Source of the DNA: CAADGY01 sp900696665
GTDB taxonomy: Bacteria > Acidobacteriota > Terriglobia > Bryobacterales > Bryobacteraceae
Length of the DNA stretch: 12,936 nucleotides
Assembly (NCBI GenBank): GCA_035063885.1
Contig: JAPSFM010000131.1
Location: forward strand, 1 to 12,936
Reading direction: 5' to 3'
Position numbers and translations under genes: made by a program. Each line of letters opens with the position of its first letter. Position 1 is the stretch's first letter. This document shows, piece after piece, positions 7,125 to 12,936 of this stretch. The notes beneath the pieces are model-generated. The model ran no database searches. It saw only the letters and a list, made by a program, of their open reading frames with translations, and was not told where the DNA came from.

Positions 7125-7511
7125 CTACAACTCCTCCCAAGGGCGAAAGATATGCTGATGCTCTCGCATGTCGACCCGAGACCCGCGAAACCGGACACCC
7201 TCCATTTCCAACCGTATGCGCTGGTCGGAGGCCGCCTCCCCTTTGAGCCGGATTTGTCCGCCGGCGCCCAGGACGCGTTGCCACGGCAGCGACCCGCCCG
7301 ACTTTCTCAAAACCTGGACCACCTGCCGATGATGTAGAGGATAACCGGCGGCTGCGGCCACTTGCGCATACGTCGCAACCTTGCCGCGAGGAATCTGCCG
7401 TATGACACGGCGAATGGCCTTGGCCATATCCTCGGAAGCGCGAAGCCGCAGCAACCGTCGGCGAAGTTTTTTTGGGCTCTCCCCGGCCATTCCGCCATTA
7501 TGCTGGAACAT
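7125..7511 (-). CDS. Alkyltransferase-like (Atl) DNA repair protein, MGMT family without the active Cys
   Basis: A 128-residue protein like the C-terminal domain of O6-alkylguanine-DNA alkyltransferases. Seen: IPRGKVATYAQVAAAAGYP (40-58, helix-turn-helix with Tyr48), RQVVQVLRKSG (Arg69 at the arginine-finger position), then LPWQRVLGAGGQIRL. Trp77 occupies the place of the methyl-accepting Cys of PCHRV, which defines alkyltransferase-like proteins; those usually read PWHRV. Such proteins bind bulky O6-alkylguanine and hand it to nucleotide excision repair rather than reversing it. ATG 7511 is chosen because AAGGTG lies 5 bases upstream; the later ATG at 7490 has poorer spacing. It starts 8 bases after the gdx stop, so the two are probably co-transcribed. 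Confidence 0.85.
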   Translation of the reverse strand: MFQHNGGMAGESPKKLRRRLLRLRASEDMAKAIRRVIRQIPRGKVATYAQVAAAAGYPLHHRQVVQVLRKSGGSLPWQRVLGAGGQIRLKGEAASDQRIRLEMEGVRFRGSRVDMREHQHIFRPWEEL

Positions 7512-7519
7512 GCCGCACC

Positions 7520-7840
7520 TTAGCCGCTCGAAAGGACTTTGAGTCCGGCGATGCCGCCGATAATTAACATCAGGCAGGTCAAACGCAAGAGGTTCGCGGA
7601 TTCGCCCAGGACAAGTATTCCGAATAATGCGGCGCCGAGGGTGCCGATGCCTGTCCAGACAGCATAAGCGGTTCCGATAGGCAACGTACGAACCGCGATG
7701 CCAAGCAGACCCATACTCGCGACCATCGCCAGAACGGTTAGAATCGTGGGCCCTAAGCGCGAAAACCCTTCGGTGTACTTTAGCCCCACGGCCCAGCCTA
7801 CTTCCAGGATTCCGGCAATCACGAGAATCGTCCACGCCAT
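7520..7840 (-). CDS. gdx: SMR family transporter, SugE/Gdx-type guanidinium exporter
   Basis: A 106-residue, four-helix inner-membrane protein of standard SMR length. It has the essential Glu13 in AGILEVGWAVGLKYT and the motif LPIGTAYAVWTGIGTLGAALFGI followed by LGESANLLRL. The WAVGLKYT and GTAYAVWTGIG signatures match E. coli SugE (Gdx) rather than EmrE. Known biology: Gdx proteins work as dual-topology dimers that exchange guanidinium for protons. AAGGAG lies 12 bases before the ATG, a little far. It is divergent from rimO and leads into the Atl gene. No guanidine riboswitch is recognised upstream. A broader quaternary-amine specificity cannot be excluded. Confidence 0.88.
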   Translation of the reverse strand: MAWTILVIAGILEVGWAVGLKYTEGFSRLGPTILTVLAMVASMGLLGIAVRTLPIGTAYAVWTGIGTLGAALFGILVLGESANLLRLTCLMLIIGGIAGLKVLSSG

Positions 7841-7938
7841 TTTCCGATCGTTCTCCTTTTTTGAGTCGAATGGTCCGCAGAAGACCTCATGTTATTCTGA
7901 TAGCTGAACCTGCATTCCCTCAAGTTGGACCAACACTT
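7841..7938. promoter_or_regulatory. Divergent gdx/rimO control region with 11-bp palindrome
   Basis: This region must hold the promoters for gdx (minus) and the rimO run (plus). It contains GTTGG-A-CCAAC at 7924-7934, a perfect 5-1-5 palindrome that could be an operator and ends 4 bases before the TTG proposed for rimO. I cannot point to a confident -35/-10 pair. If rimO starts at 7861 or 7870, most of this region is coding. Confidence 0.35.
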
Positions 7939-9354
7939 TTGAAGATCGGTTTTGTAAGTCTGGGTTGCCCAAAGAACCTCGTCGACACGGAAGTCATGAT
8001 GGGGCAGCTTGCCGCACGGGGGCACGAGCTCAGCAGCGACCCGGCGGAAGCCGAGGCCATTGTCGTGAATACGTGCAGCTTCATCGATCCTGCCAAGCAG
8101 GAGTCCGTGGAGACGATTCTCGAGATGGCCGGGTACAAGAAGACCGGGCGCCTGCAGCGGTTAGTCGTAGCCGGCTGTTTGGTGGAGCGCTATCGCGACG
8201 ATATCCGCAAGGACATTCCGGAAGTAGACGCCGTCATCGGAACGAACGAGTTGGACGGCATTGTCGCTGCTTGCGAAGATGGCGAGTCCGGGCACAAAGA
8301 CGGGGGCGCATACCTGTACCACGATCTGACGCCCAGAATCCTGGCGACTCCGCGGCATTACGCGTATATCAAAATCGCCGAGGGATGCGATCATCCCTGT
8401 TCGTTCTGCGTGATTCCGCAGTTCCGCGGCCAGTTCCGCAGCCGCCGGTTCGAATCCGTGGTGGCCGAGGCCACGCGGTTGTTCGCACAAGGTGTCCGGG
8501 AGGTCAACCTGATCGGACAGGATACCACCTGCTACGGTGAGGATCTCGGCATCAAAGACGGTCTGGCCGTTCTGCTGGAGAGACTGGCCGGGATTGAGAC
8601 CAGCGGCCGGAAGTGGATCCGTTTTCTCTACTGCTATCCCAACCGCATCTCTCAAAAATTGCTGGACACCATCGCCGCTCACCCAGCGCTGGTAAAGTAC
8701 ATCGATGTCCCGCTGCAGCATGCCAGCGCGAATGTGTTGAAGCGCATGAAGCGGGGCGGCTCCGCAGAGATTTTTCTGCGGCTGATCGACAAGATTCGCC
8801 GGACGATCCCGGGCGTGGCCATCCGCACCAGTATGATCGCCGGATTTCCTGGCGAGACGCAGTCCGATTTCGACGAACTTTGCGATTTCGTGCAGGCCGC
8901 CCAATTCGACAGGCTGGGCGTTTTCTCGTATTCGGATGAAGAAACCAGCGCCAGCTATCATCTCGACGGCAAGGTGGACAGCCGCACAATCTACCAGCGC
9001 AAGCGGCGCCTGATGAGTTTGCAGAAGAAGATCTCGCGCAGGCGGAACGGTGCTCTTCTCCATGAGGAAGTGCCTGTTCTGGTGGAGGGTCCTTCTCCGG
9101 AATCCGGCTTCCTGTGGCAGGCGCGGCTTGCCACGCAAGCGCCGGACATCGACGGTGTCTGCTATCTAACAGATTTGGGCGACGCCCCTCCGGTTCCCGG
9201 TGAAATACGCCAAATGCGAATTACCCGCGTGCACGACTACGACCTGGAAGGGGTGCTCATCGATGGCGCCAATGAATTCCTGCCTGTGCCGCGCGCCGAG
9301 TTATTTCCGATTCTGCCGGCGGCGCGCGCCCGTATCGATCCCCAAAGCCTATGA
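7939..9354 (+). CDS. rimO: Ribosomal protein S12 methylthiotransferase RimO
   Basis: A 471-residue radical-SAM methylthiotransferase (E. coli RimO is about 440). It adds a methylthio group to an aspartate of S12. The N-terminal UPF0004 domain has Cys10, Cys46 and Cys80 (SLGCPKN, NTCSFID, AGCLVERY) for the auxiliary Fe-S cluster. The radical-SAM triad CDHPCSFC (150-157) is followed by IPQFRG, which separates RimO from MiaB. A TRAM-like domain covers about the last 70 residues. TTG 7939 gives the family-typical start MKIGFVSLGCPKN. The frame is open back to TTG 7861, and ATG 7870 would add 23 residues without family support. No strong Shine-Dalgarno supports any of the three. The stop overlaps the yacG start as ATGA. 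Confidence 0.93.
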   Translation: MKIGFVSLGCPKNLVDTEVMMGQLAARGHELSSDPAEAEAIVVNTCSFIDPAKQESVETILEMAGYKKTGRLQRLVVAGCLVERYRDDIRKDIPEVDAVIGTNELDGIVAACEDGESGHKDGGAYLYHDLTPRILATPRHYAYIKIAEGCDHPCSFCVIPQFRGQFRSRRFESVVAEATRLFAQGVREVNLIGQDTTCYGEDLGIKDGLAVLLERLAGIETSGRKWIRFLYCYPNRISQKLLDTIAAHPALVKYIDVPLQHASANVLKRMKRGGSAEIFLRLIDKIRRTIPGVAIRTSMIAGFPGETQSDFDELCDFVQAAQFDRLGVFSYSDEETSASYHLDGKVDSRTIYQRKRRLMSLQKKISRRRNGALLHEEVPVLVEGPSPESGFLWQARLATQAPDIDGVCYLTDLGDAPPVPGEIRQMRITRVHDYDLEGVLIDGANEFLPVPRAELFPILPAARARIDPQSL

Positions 9355-9512
9355 AGTGCCCGATCTGTGAAAAACCGGTTGCGATGGACGATCCTTACAT
9401 GCCGTTTTGCAGTGAGCGATGTAAGTTGATCGATCTCGGTAACTGGGCGTCCGAAAAGTACGTAATTTCCTCACCTGTTGTTGAGCCGCCTCCCAAGTCC
9501 GATGATGAGTAG
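9351..9512 (+). CDS. yacG: DNA gyrase inhibitor YacG (zinc-binding)
   Basis: A 53-residue protein, within the usual short length. The zinc site is CPIC (Cys3, Cys6) and CSERC (Cys20, Cys24), followed by the diagnostic KLIDLGNWASEKYVI and an acidic tail ending in KSDDE. YacG binds GyrB and blocks gyrase's DNA binding and supercoiling in E. coli. The start overlaps the rimO stop (ATGA), and its last 11 bases overlap pgpA, so translation is probably coupled along the run. The Cys pattern and IDLGNWA stretch make the call firm despite the size. Confidence 0.92.
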   Translation: MKCPICEKPVAMDDPYMPFCSERCKLIDLGNWASEKYVISSPVVEPPPKSDDE

Positions 9513-9981
9513 GCGCGTGAGCCGGATGGCTGTCGCACTGGCGACGTGGTTTGGATGCGGGCTTGCTCCCGTGGCGCCCGGCACCGCAGGATCCTTGGGC
9601 GCCATTGCTGTCGCGATATTGCTGGATCACTGGCTTCACCCGGCGGCATACTGGTGGGCCATCGCCGCGGTCCTGCTCTCAATTCCGGCGATTTGGGCGG
9701 CGGACCGGACCGCCGCCGGAGTGGGGAAAAAGGACCCTGGGTTGGTCGTGGTGGACGAGGTTGTCGGCCAATGGATTACTCTCGCAGCGCTACCGTCATT
9801 TTATTGGCTGGGCGTAGCCGTTGCGTTCTTCCTGTTCCGGCTGCTGGATATTGTGAAACCGTGGCCCGCGCGGCGCCTTGAATCGCTGCCCGGAGGCTTC
9901 GGTATTGTCGCCGACGATGCGATGGCGGGTCTGTATGGCGCGCTTGTGTTATTGGCTGCGGGATGCTTCAATCTTTATTAA
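9502..9981 (+). CDS. pgpA: Phosphatidylglycerophosphatase A
   Basis: A 159-residue membrane enzyme that dephosphorylates phosphatidylglycerophosphate to phosphatidylglycerol. Family motifs are all present: LAPVAPGTAGSLG (21-33), DPGLVVVDEVVGQWI (78-92), FRLLDIVKPWPARRLE (112-127) and GFGIVADDAMAGLYGA (132-147). The acidic residues in VVDEVVGQ and VADD are the expected metal/catalytic residues. Several hydrophobic helices lie between the motifs. ATG 9502 or 9505 is preferred; TTG 9478 is also open but would add eight residues without family support. The start overlaps the end of yacG by 11 bp. pgpA near cinA is a known bacterial arrangement. Confidence 0.92.
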   Translation: MMSRRVSRMAVALATWFGCGLAPVAPGTAGSLGAIAVAILLDHWLHPAAYWWAIAAVLLSIPAIWAADRTAAGVGKKDPGLVVVDEVVGQWITLAALPSFYWLGVAVAFFLFRLLDIVKPWPARRLESLPGGFGIVADDAMAGLYGALVLLAAGCFNLY

Positions 9982-11015
9982 CAACTATGGCGATGCGCAA
10001 AGATGCCGACGGAAAACCGCAGATTTCAGCGGTCTATCCGGCGGCGGCGATTCCAGGGGGCGAACTACAGATACGGGGCAAGGGGTTTGCCAAGTCAACC
10101 CGGCCGCAGGTCACGATTGGAGAGATCGAAGCTCCTATCCTGGTCGGTTCTGATTCCTATGTTGTCGCCAAGGTTCCGGAAGGCACTTCCGAAGGTGAAT
10201 TGGTCGTGATGAACGGAGAGAAGTCGAGTGTTGCCTGGGCGTGCGATATTGGAATCCAGATCGCCGACAGCGTACACCCGGTCGCCAACCCGGTGGTCGA
10301 TCCGGCCGGCAACATCTACACTACTCTCAGTGGACCTCGCGGACAGAAGACGCCTGTCGCGGTCTATCGTATCGACACCAGCTACAACGTCAAACCCTTC
10401 ATTACGGATCTGATGAATGCGACCGGCCTGGCGTTGGACGGTGAAGGTACGCTGTACATCTCCAGCCGGCATGACGGCATTGTCTACCAATCCTCGCCAT
10501 CGGGCAGCCTGTCCGTTTATGTTGAAGGAATGGGGGTGGCGACCGGCCTGGCTTTCGATGCAGACGGAAACCTCTACGTAGGCGACCGTAGCGGGACTGT
10601 ATTCAAGATCAGCCGCAACCGGCAAATTTACGTTTTTGCCACGGTCGAGGCGTCTATTTCCGCCTATCACCTCGCATTCGGACCCGACGGATACTTGTAT
10701 CTCTCCGGGCCCACCACATCGAGCTCCGACGCGGTTCACCGGATCTCGTTGTCCGGGGAAGTGGAAGTGTTTTATAAAGGGCTAGGGCGTCCGCAAGGCT
10801 TGGCGTTTGATGCCGACGGGCGTCTATACGTCGCCGCATCCATGGGCGGCCGGCGCGGCATCGTTCGTATCGATGCCGATCGGAACGCGGAACTCTTTCT
10901 CTCCGGCCCAGGTATCGTCGGGTTGGCATTCGCCCCCTCCAGGGCACTGGTTGTCGCGACGAACAACGCTCTGTTCCGCGTGGAGACCGGTATTAAGGGT
11001 CGCCCGTTGCCTTAA
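9963..11015 (+). CDS. IPT/TIG domain plus NHL/SMP-30-like beta-propeller protein
   Basis: Up to 350 residues. Residues 20-97 look like an IPT/TIG domain (ISAVYPAAAIPGGELQIRGKGF ... VAKVPEGTSEGELVV). Residues 100-345 contain repeated propeller blades with the signature GLAxDxxGxLYV: ATGLALDGEGTLYIS, ATGLAFDADGNLYVG, YHLAFGPDGYLYLSG and PQGLAFDADGRLYVAA. No catalytic residues are assigned; such propellers bind ligands or act like gluconolactonases. No signal peptide is visible, which is odd since this pairing is usually extracytoplasmic. Start uncertain: ATG 9963 overlaps pgpA by 19 bp, while ATG 9987 or 9993 would follow its stop directly. None has a Shine-Dalgarno. It ends in a TAATG overlap with cinA. 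Function unknown. Confidence 0.78.
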   Translation: MLQSLLTTMAMRKDADGKPQISAVYPAAAIPGGELQIRGKGFAKSTRPQVTIGEIEAPILVGSDSYVVAKVPEGTSEGELVVMNGEKSSVAWACDIGIQIADSVHPVANPVVDPAGNIYTTLSGPRGQKTPVAVYRIDTSYNVKPFITDLMNATGLALDGEGTLYISSRHDGIVYQSSPSGSLSVYVEGMGVATGLAFDADGNLYVGDRSGTVFKISRNRQIYVFATVEASISAYHLAFGPDGYLYLSGPTTSSSDAVHRISLSGEVEVFYKGLGRPQGLAFDADGRLYVAASMGGRRGIVRIDADRNAELFLSGPGIVGLAFAPSRALVVATNNALFRVETGIKGRPLP

Positions 11016-12277
11016 TGCCCCTCCAGCCGATGCAAGCCGAGATCATCGCCGTTGGCTCGGAATTATTGACCCCGCAGAAAATCGACACGGATTCGCTTTA
11101 TCTTACGGGCGAATTGAACGCCTTGGGCATTGAAGTTGTCGCCAAGGCCGTTGTGGGAGATGACCGCGAACGGCTGTCCGCAATGATCCGCGACTCCCTC
11201 CGGCGTTCGCCGATCGTGATCCTTACCGGTGGATTGGGACCTACCGAAGATGATGTGACGCGCGATGCAGTGGCTAGTGCGCTCGGGCGGGAACTGCAGT
11301 TCAACCTTGCTGTCTGCGAGGGGATTGAAGCACGCTTTCGCCTCATGAACCGCCGCATGGCGGAAATAAACAGGCGTCAGGCGTACATCATCGCCGGCGC
11401 TGACATTCTGAACAATGAGAACGGCACCGCGCCCGGGCAATGGGTCGACGATAACGGCCGGATCGTGATTTTGTTGCCCGGTCCGCCGAACGAACTGAAA
11501 CCGATGTTTAGCCGCGGCTGTTTGCCGAAACTCCGGGCGGCGGTACCGAGCACCGTGATTCGAACGCGGTTCTACAGGGTGTCGGGAATGCCCGAATCGG
11601 AACTGGACCAGTTGATCTCGCCTGTTTATACGCGCTACAGCAATCCGGTCACTACCATACTTGCCGCCCCTGGCGATATACAGATCCACCTGCGCGCCCG
11701 AACGGAAACGGAGCCGCAGGCCGAAGCTCTCCTGAGCGAACTGGGCGCACAGATCGAGGAACTGCTGGGCAAACGCATTTACTCGTGCAATGGCGAGCCT
11801 CTGGAGGCGGTAGTGGGTACGGCGTTACGGCGCCGCGGGGAAACCCTGAGTGTGGCGGAGAGTTGCACGGGGGGCCTTCTGGCGGGACGCATCACCAGCG
11901 TCGCGGGAGCGTCCGATTACTTCGCCGGCGGCTTCACCACCTATACAGAGGCGATGAAATCGTCGGTCCTCTCGATTGATCCCGAACTGCTGCGCGTCCA
12001 CACCGCGGTGAGCCAACCTGTGGCCGAAGCCATGGCTTTGGCCTGCCGCGAACGAACAGGCTCTACGTATGCGCTTTCCGTTACCGGCGTTGCCGGTCCG
12101 GGTGGCGGAACGGAACAGAATCCCGTCGGTACGGTGTACATCGGACTCGCCGGCGGTGACGGATGCGATGTCAGGAGAATGCGCTTCCTCGGCGACCGCA
12201 CGCGCGTCCGCATACTCGCCGTGCAAAGCGCTTTGAACCTGTTACGTGTGCATCTCGATAGCGAAAGCGGAAGGTAG
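11015..12277 (+). CDS. cinA: CinA family protein (NMN deamidase, full-length two-domain form)
   Basis: A 420-residue full-length CinA. The N-terminal MoaB/MogA-like domain (about 7-175) carries AEIIAVGSELLTPQKIDTDS, TGGLGPTEDDVTRDA, NENGTAPG and LLPGPPNEL. It is linked to ADP-ribose/pyridine-nucleotide pyrophosphatase activity in some members. A middle domain follows (about 180-255). The C-terminal PncC domain (about 262-415) has LSVAESCTGGLLAGRITSVAG with the catalytic Ser283, and YALSVTGVAGPGGGTEQNPVGTVYIG. It deamidates nicotinamide mononucleotide in NAD salvage. ATG 11015 overlaps the previous stop by one base (TAATG). ATG 11030 would give MQAEIIAVGSE, closer to the usual family start. 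The competence/damage name is historical; no recA follows here. Confidence 0.95.
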   Translation: MPLQPMQAEIIAVGSELLTPQKIDTDSLYLTGELNALGIEVVAKAVVGDDRERLSAMIRDSLRRSPIVILTGGLGPTEDDVTRDAVASALGRELQFNLAVCEGIEARFRLMNRRMAEINRRQAYIIAGADILNNENGTAPGQWVDDNGRIVILLPGPPNELKPMFSRGCLPKLRAAVPSTVIRTRFYRVSGMPESELDQLISPVYTRYSNPVTTILAAPGDIQIHLRARTETEPQAEALLSELGAQIEELLGKRIYSCNGEPLEAVVGTALRRRGETLSVAESCTGGLLAGRITSVAGASDYFAGGFTTYTEAMKSSVLSIDPELLRVHTAVSQPVAEAMALACRERTGSTYALSVTGVAGPGGGTEQNPVGTVYIGLAGGDGCDVRRMRFLGDRTRVRILAVQSALNLLRVHLDSESGR

Positions 12278-12280
12278 CCG

Positions 12281-12820
12281 GTGCGTGCCGGAATCGCGTC
12301 TCTACTGCTCGTTGGCTGTGCATTAGCCGTGGCGTGTAGTGGCCGCAAGGAGCAGCACATCCCTTCCCCTCCCGAGATCAAGCGCCAATCGGCTGCCGGC
12401 GCCGTAATTCCAGCAGGAACGATCATTGTCTTGCGAATCGTAGACCCGATTGCCACCAGCAAAGCGGACGACTCCCTTGGCTATGCGGCGGTCACGGCGC
12501 GGGACATTCCGGAGCAATCCGGAAAAGTGCTGATACTCGCGGGATCTCCGGCTATCCTTGGAGTGGCACAAAGCAGCAGCGGCCTCTCACTCGTTTTGCG
12601 CTCCGTGATGATCAACGGGAACAACTACCCTACAGCCGGCAAAAGTGCACTTCTCGGCGCTTTGGTGCAGGCACTGGCGCCCGGCGTGGAAAGTGTGCCC
12701 CCGGGCCCTGTTGCAGATGGCGCCATCACGGTCGAAGGCGCAAGCATCAACGTTCCGCGGGGATCGCTACTGACCTTCCAACTCGCACAGCCCTTTACGA
12801 TTGGAGAGGGTTCCCGCTAA
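12281..12820 (+). CDS. Putative lipoprotein, unknown function
   Basis: A 179-residue protein with a GTG start, 3 bases after the cinA stop and with AAGG 6 bases upstream, so it is probably co-translated. The N-terminus is a lipoprotein-type signal; Cys19 (LAVAC-SG) is the likelier lipidation site, since Cys13 (LLVGC) would leave too short a leader. The mature part reads IPAGTIIVLRIVDPIATSKADDS, then VLILAGSPAILGVAQ, LSLVLRSVMINGNNYPT, and near the end INVPRGSLLTFQLAQPFTI. This repeated 'PAGT..., PRGS...LTFQLAQP' layout recalls exported acidobacterial proteins with a Gly/Ala-rich middle, here short (about 119-140). No enzymatic motif is seen. Envelope location is inference; function unknown. 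Confidence 0.8.
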   Translation: MRAGIASLLLVGCALAVACSGRKEQHIPSPPEIKRQSAAGAVIPAGTIIVLRIVDPIATSKADDSLGYAAVTARDIPEQSGKVLILAGSPAILGVAQSSSGLSLVLRSVMINGNNYPTAGKSALLGALVQALAPGVESVPPGPVADGAITVEGASINVPRGSLLTFQLAQPFTIGEGSR

Positions 12821-12936
12821 CCCAAGTTCGTCACCACAGGGACGAAACCCGGCCTAAGCCATTGAAAACAGGTTTAGGCGGTTACCGAGTCTACACTACA
12901 TTCGCGATTGAGTTGGAGATGGCTTGGCAGGTTGAC
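12821..12936. other. Non-coding tail with two successive hairpins
   Basis: Hairpin 1: TTCGTC (12827-12832) pairs with GACGAA (12841-12846) around ACCACAGG. Hairpin 2: GCCTAAGCC (12852-12860) pairs with GGTTTAGGC (12871-12879), one G-T pair, 10-base loop, and can extend outward by AACC/GGTT across a 2-base bulge. The extension shares base 12846 with hairpin 1. Neither is followed by a T-tract on either strand, so a Rho-independent terminator is not supported; they may mark the 3' end of the long run. An ATG at 12919 near the edge has no convincing ribosome-binding site and too little sequence to judge. Confidence 0.45.

Noticed and set aside
7512..7835. N-terminal extension joining the Atl frame through the gdx gene (236 codons)
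   Set aside because: The upstream part is the out-of-frame shadow of gdx. ATG 7511 has its own ribosome-binding site and the Atl fold begins after it.
7841..7938. Guanidine riboswitch upstream of gdx
   Set aside because: Reading the leader by eye shows neither two ACGR-loop hairpins nor a ykkC-type conserved core; a covariance scan would be decisive.
8161..9138. 325-codon open frame antisense to rimO
   Set aside because: Entirely opposite the conserved radical-SAM gene, with no recognisable domain; typical high-GC antisense frame.
10421..10580. Direct repeat GCGACCGGCCTGGC around 10420 and 10540
   Set aside because: Both copies encode the same propeller-blade motif (ATGLA); explained by protein repeat structure, not a mobile or regulatory repeat.

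Overview
The window is GC-rich, tightly packed bacterial chromosome. The gene content suggests an acidobacterium of the Solibacter/Bryobacter kind: an Oar-type TonB-receptor remnant, a secreted CocE-type hydrolase, a Tat-exported sugar isomerase/epimerase-like protein, an IPT-plus-propeller protein and an acidobacterial-looking lipoprotein. The assignment rests on recalled family resemblance, not a search. No rRNA, tRNA, CRISPR array, insertion sequence or phage gene was recognised.

Layout. (a) 2-862 (+): 3' part of a gene for a membrane-anchored, proline-rich protein with a TonB-like C-terminus; its start lies outside the window. (b) 868-3712 (-): a two-gene unit of a Tat-exported TIM-barrel isomerase/epimerase-like protein and a secreted CocE/NonD hydrolase, both probably acting outside the cytoplasm. 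(c) 3758-5532 (+): a collapsed TonB-dependent receptor (plug plus last strand only), followed two to eight bases later by a secreted BNR-repeat protein with a CxCC motif. (d) 5616-7059 (-): an Lrp/AsnC regulator overlapping by 8 bp an EamA/DMT permease, read from an AT-rich promoter region with a near-consensus -35/-10. (e) 7125-7840 (-): an SMR transporter of the SugE/Gdx (guanidinium exporter) type, and an alkyltransferase-like (Atl) DNA-repair protein in which Trp replaces the methyl-accepting Cys. (f) 7939-12820 (+): a compact run rimO - yacG - pgpA - IPT/NHL propeller - cinA - lipoprotein, with overlapping or nearly touching ends. yacG (53 codons) is easy to miss. (g) 12821-12936: a non-coding tail with two successive hairpins.

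How the genes fit together. Block (f) combines translation (RimO modifies ribosomal protein S12), gyrase control (YacG), phospholipid synthesis (PgpA) and NAD salvage (CinA). These are housekeeping genes probably linked by translational coupling. The propeller gene between pgpA and cinA is the least explained member. Block (c) is the most unusual: the receptor has lost its barrel and most of its N-terminal domain, yet the frame is open and still feeds directly into the BNR gene. I see no complete new defence or mobile system here.
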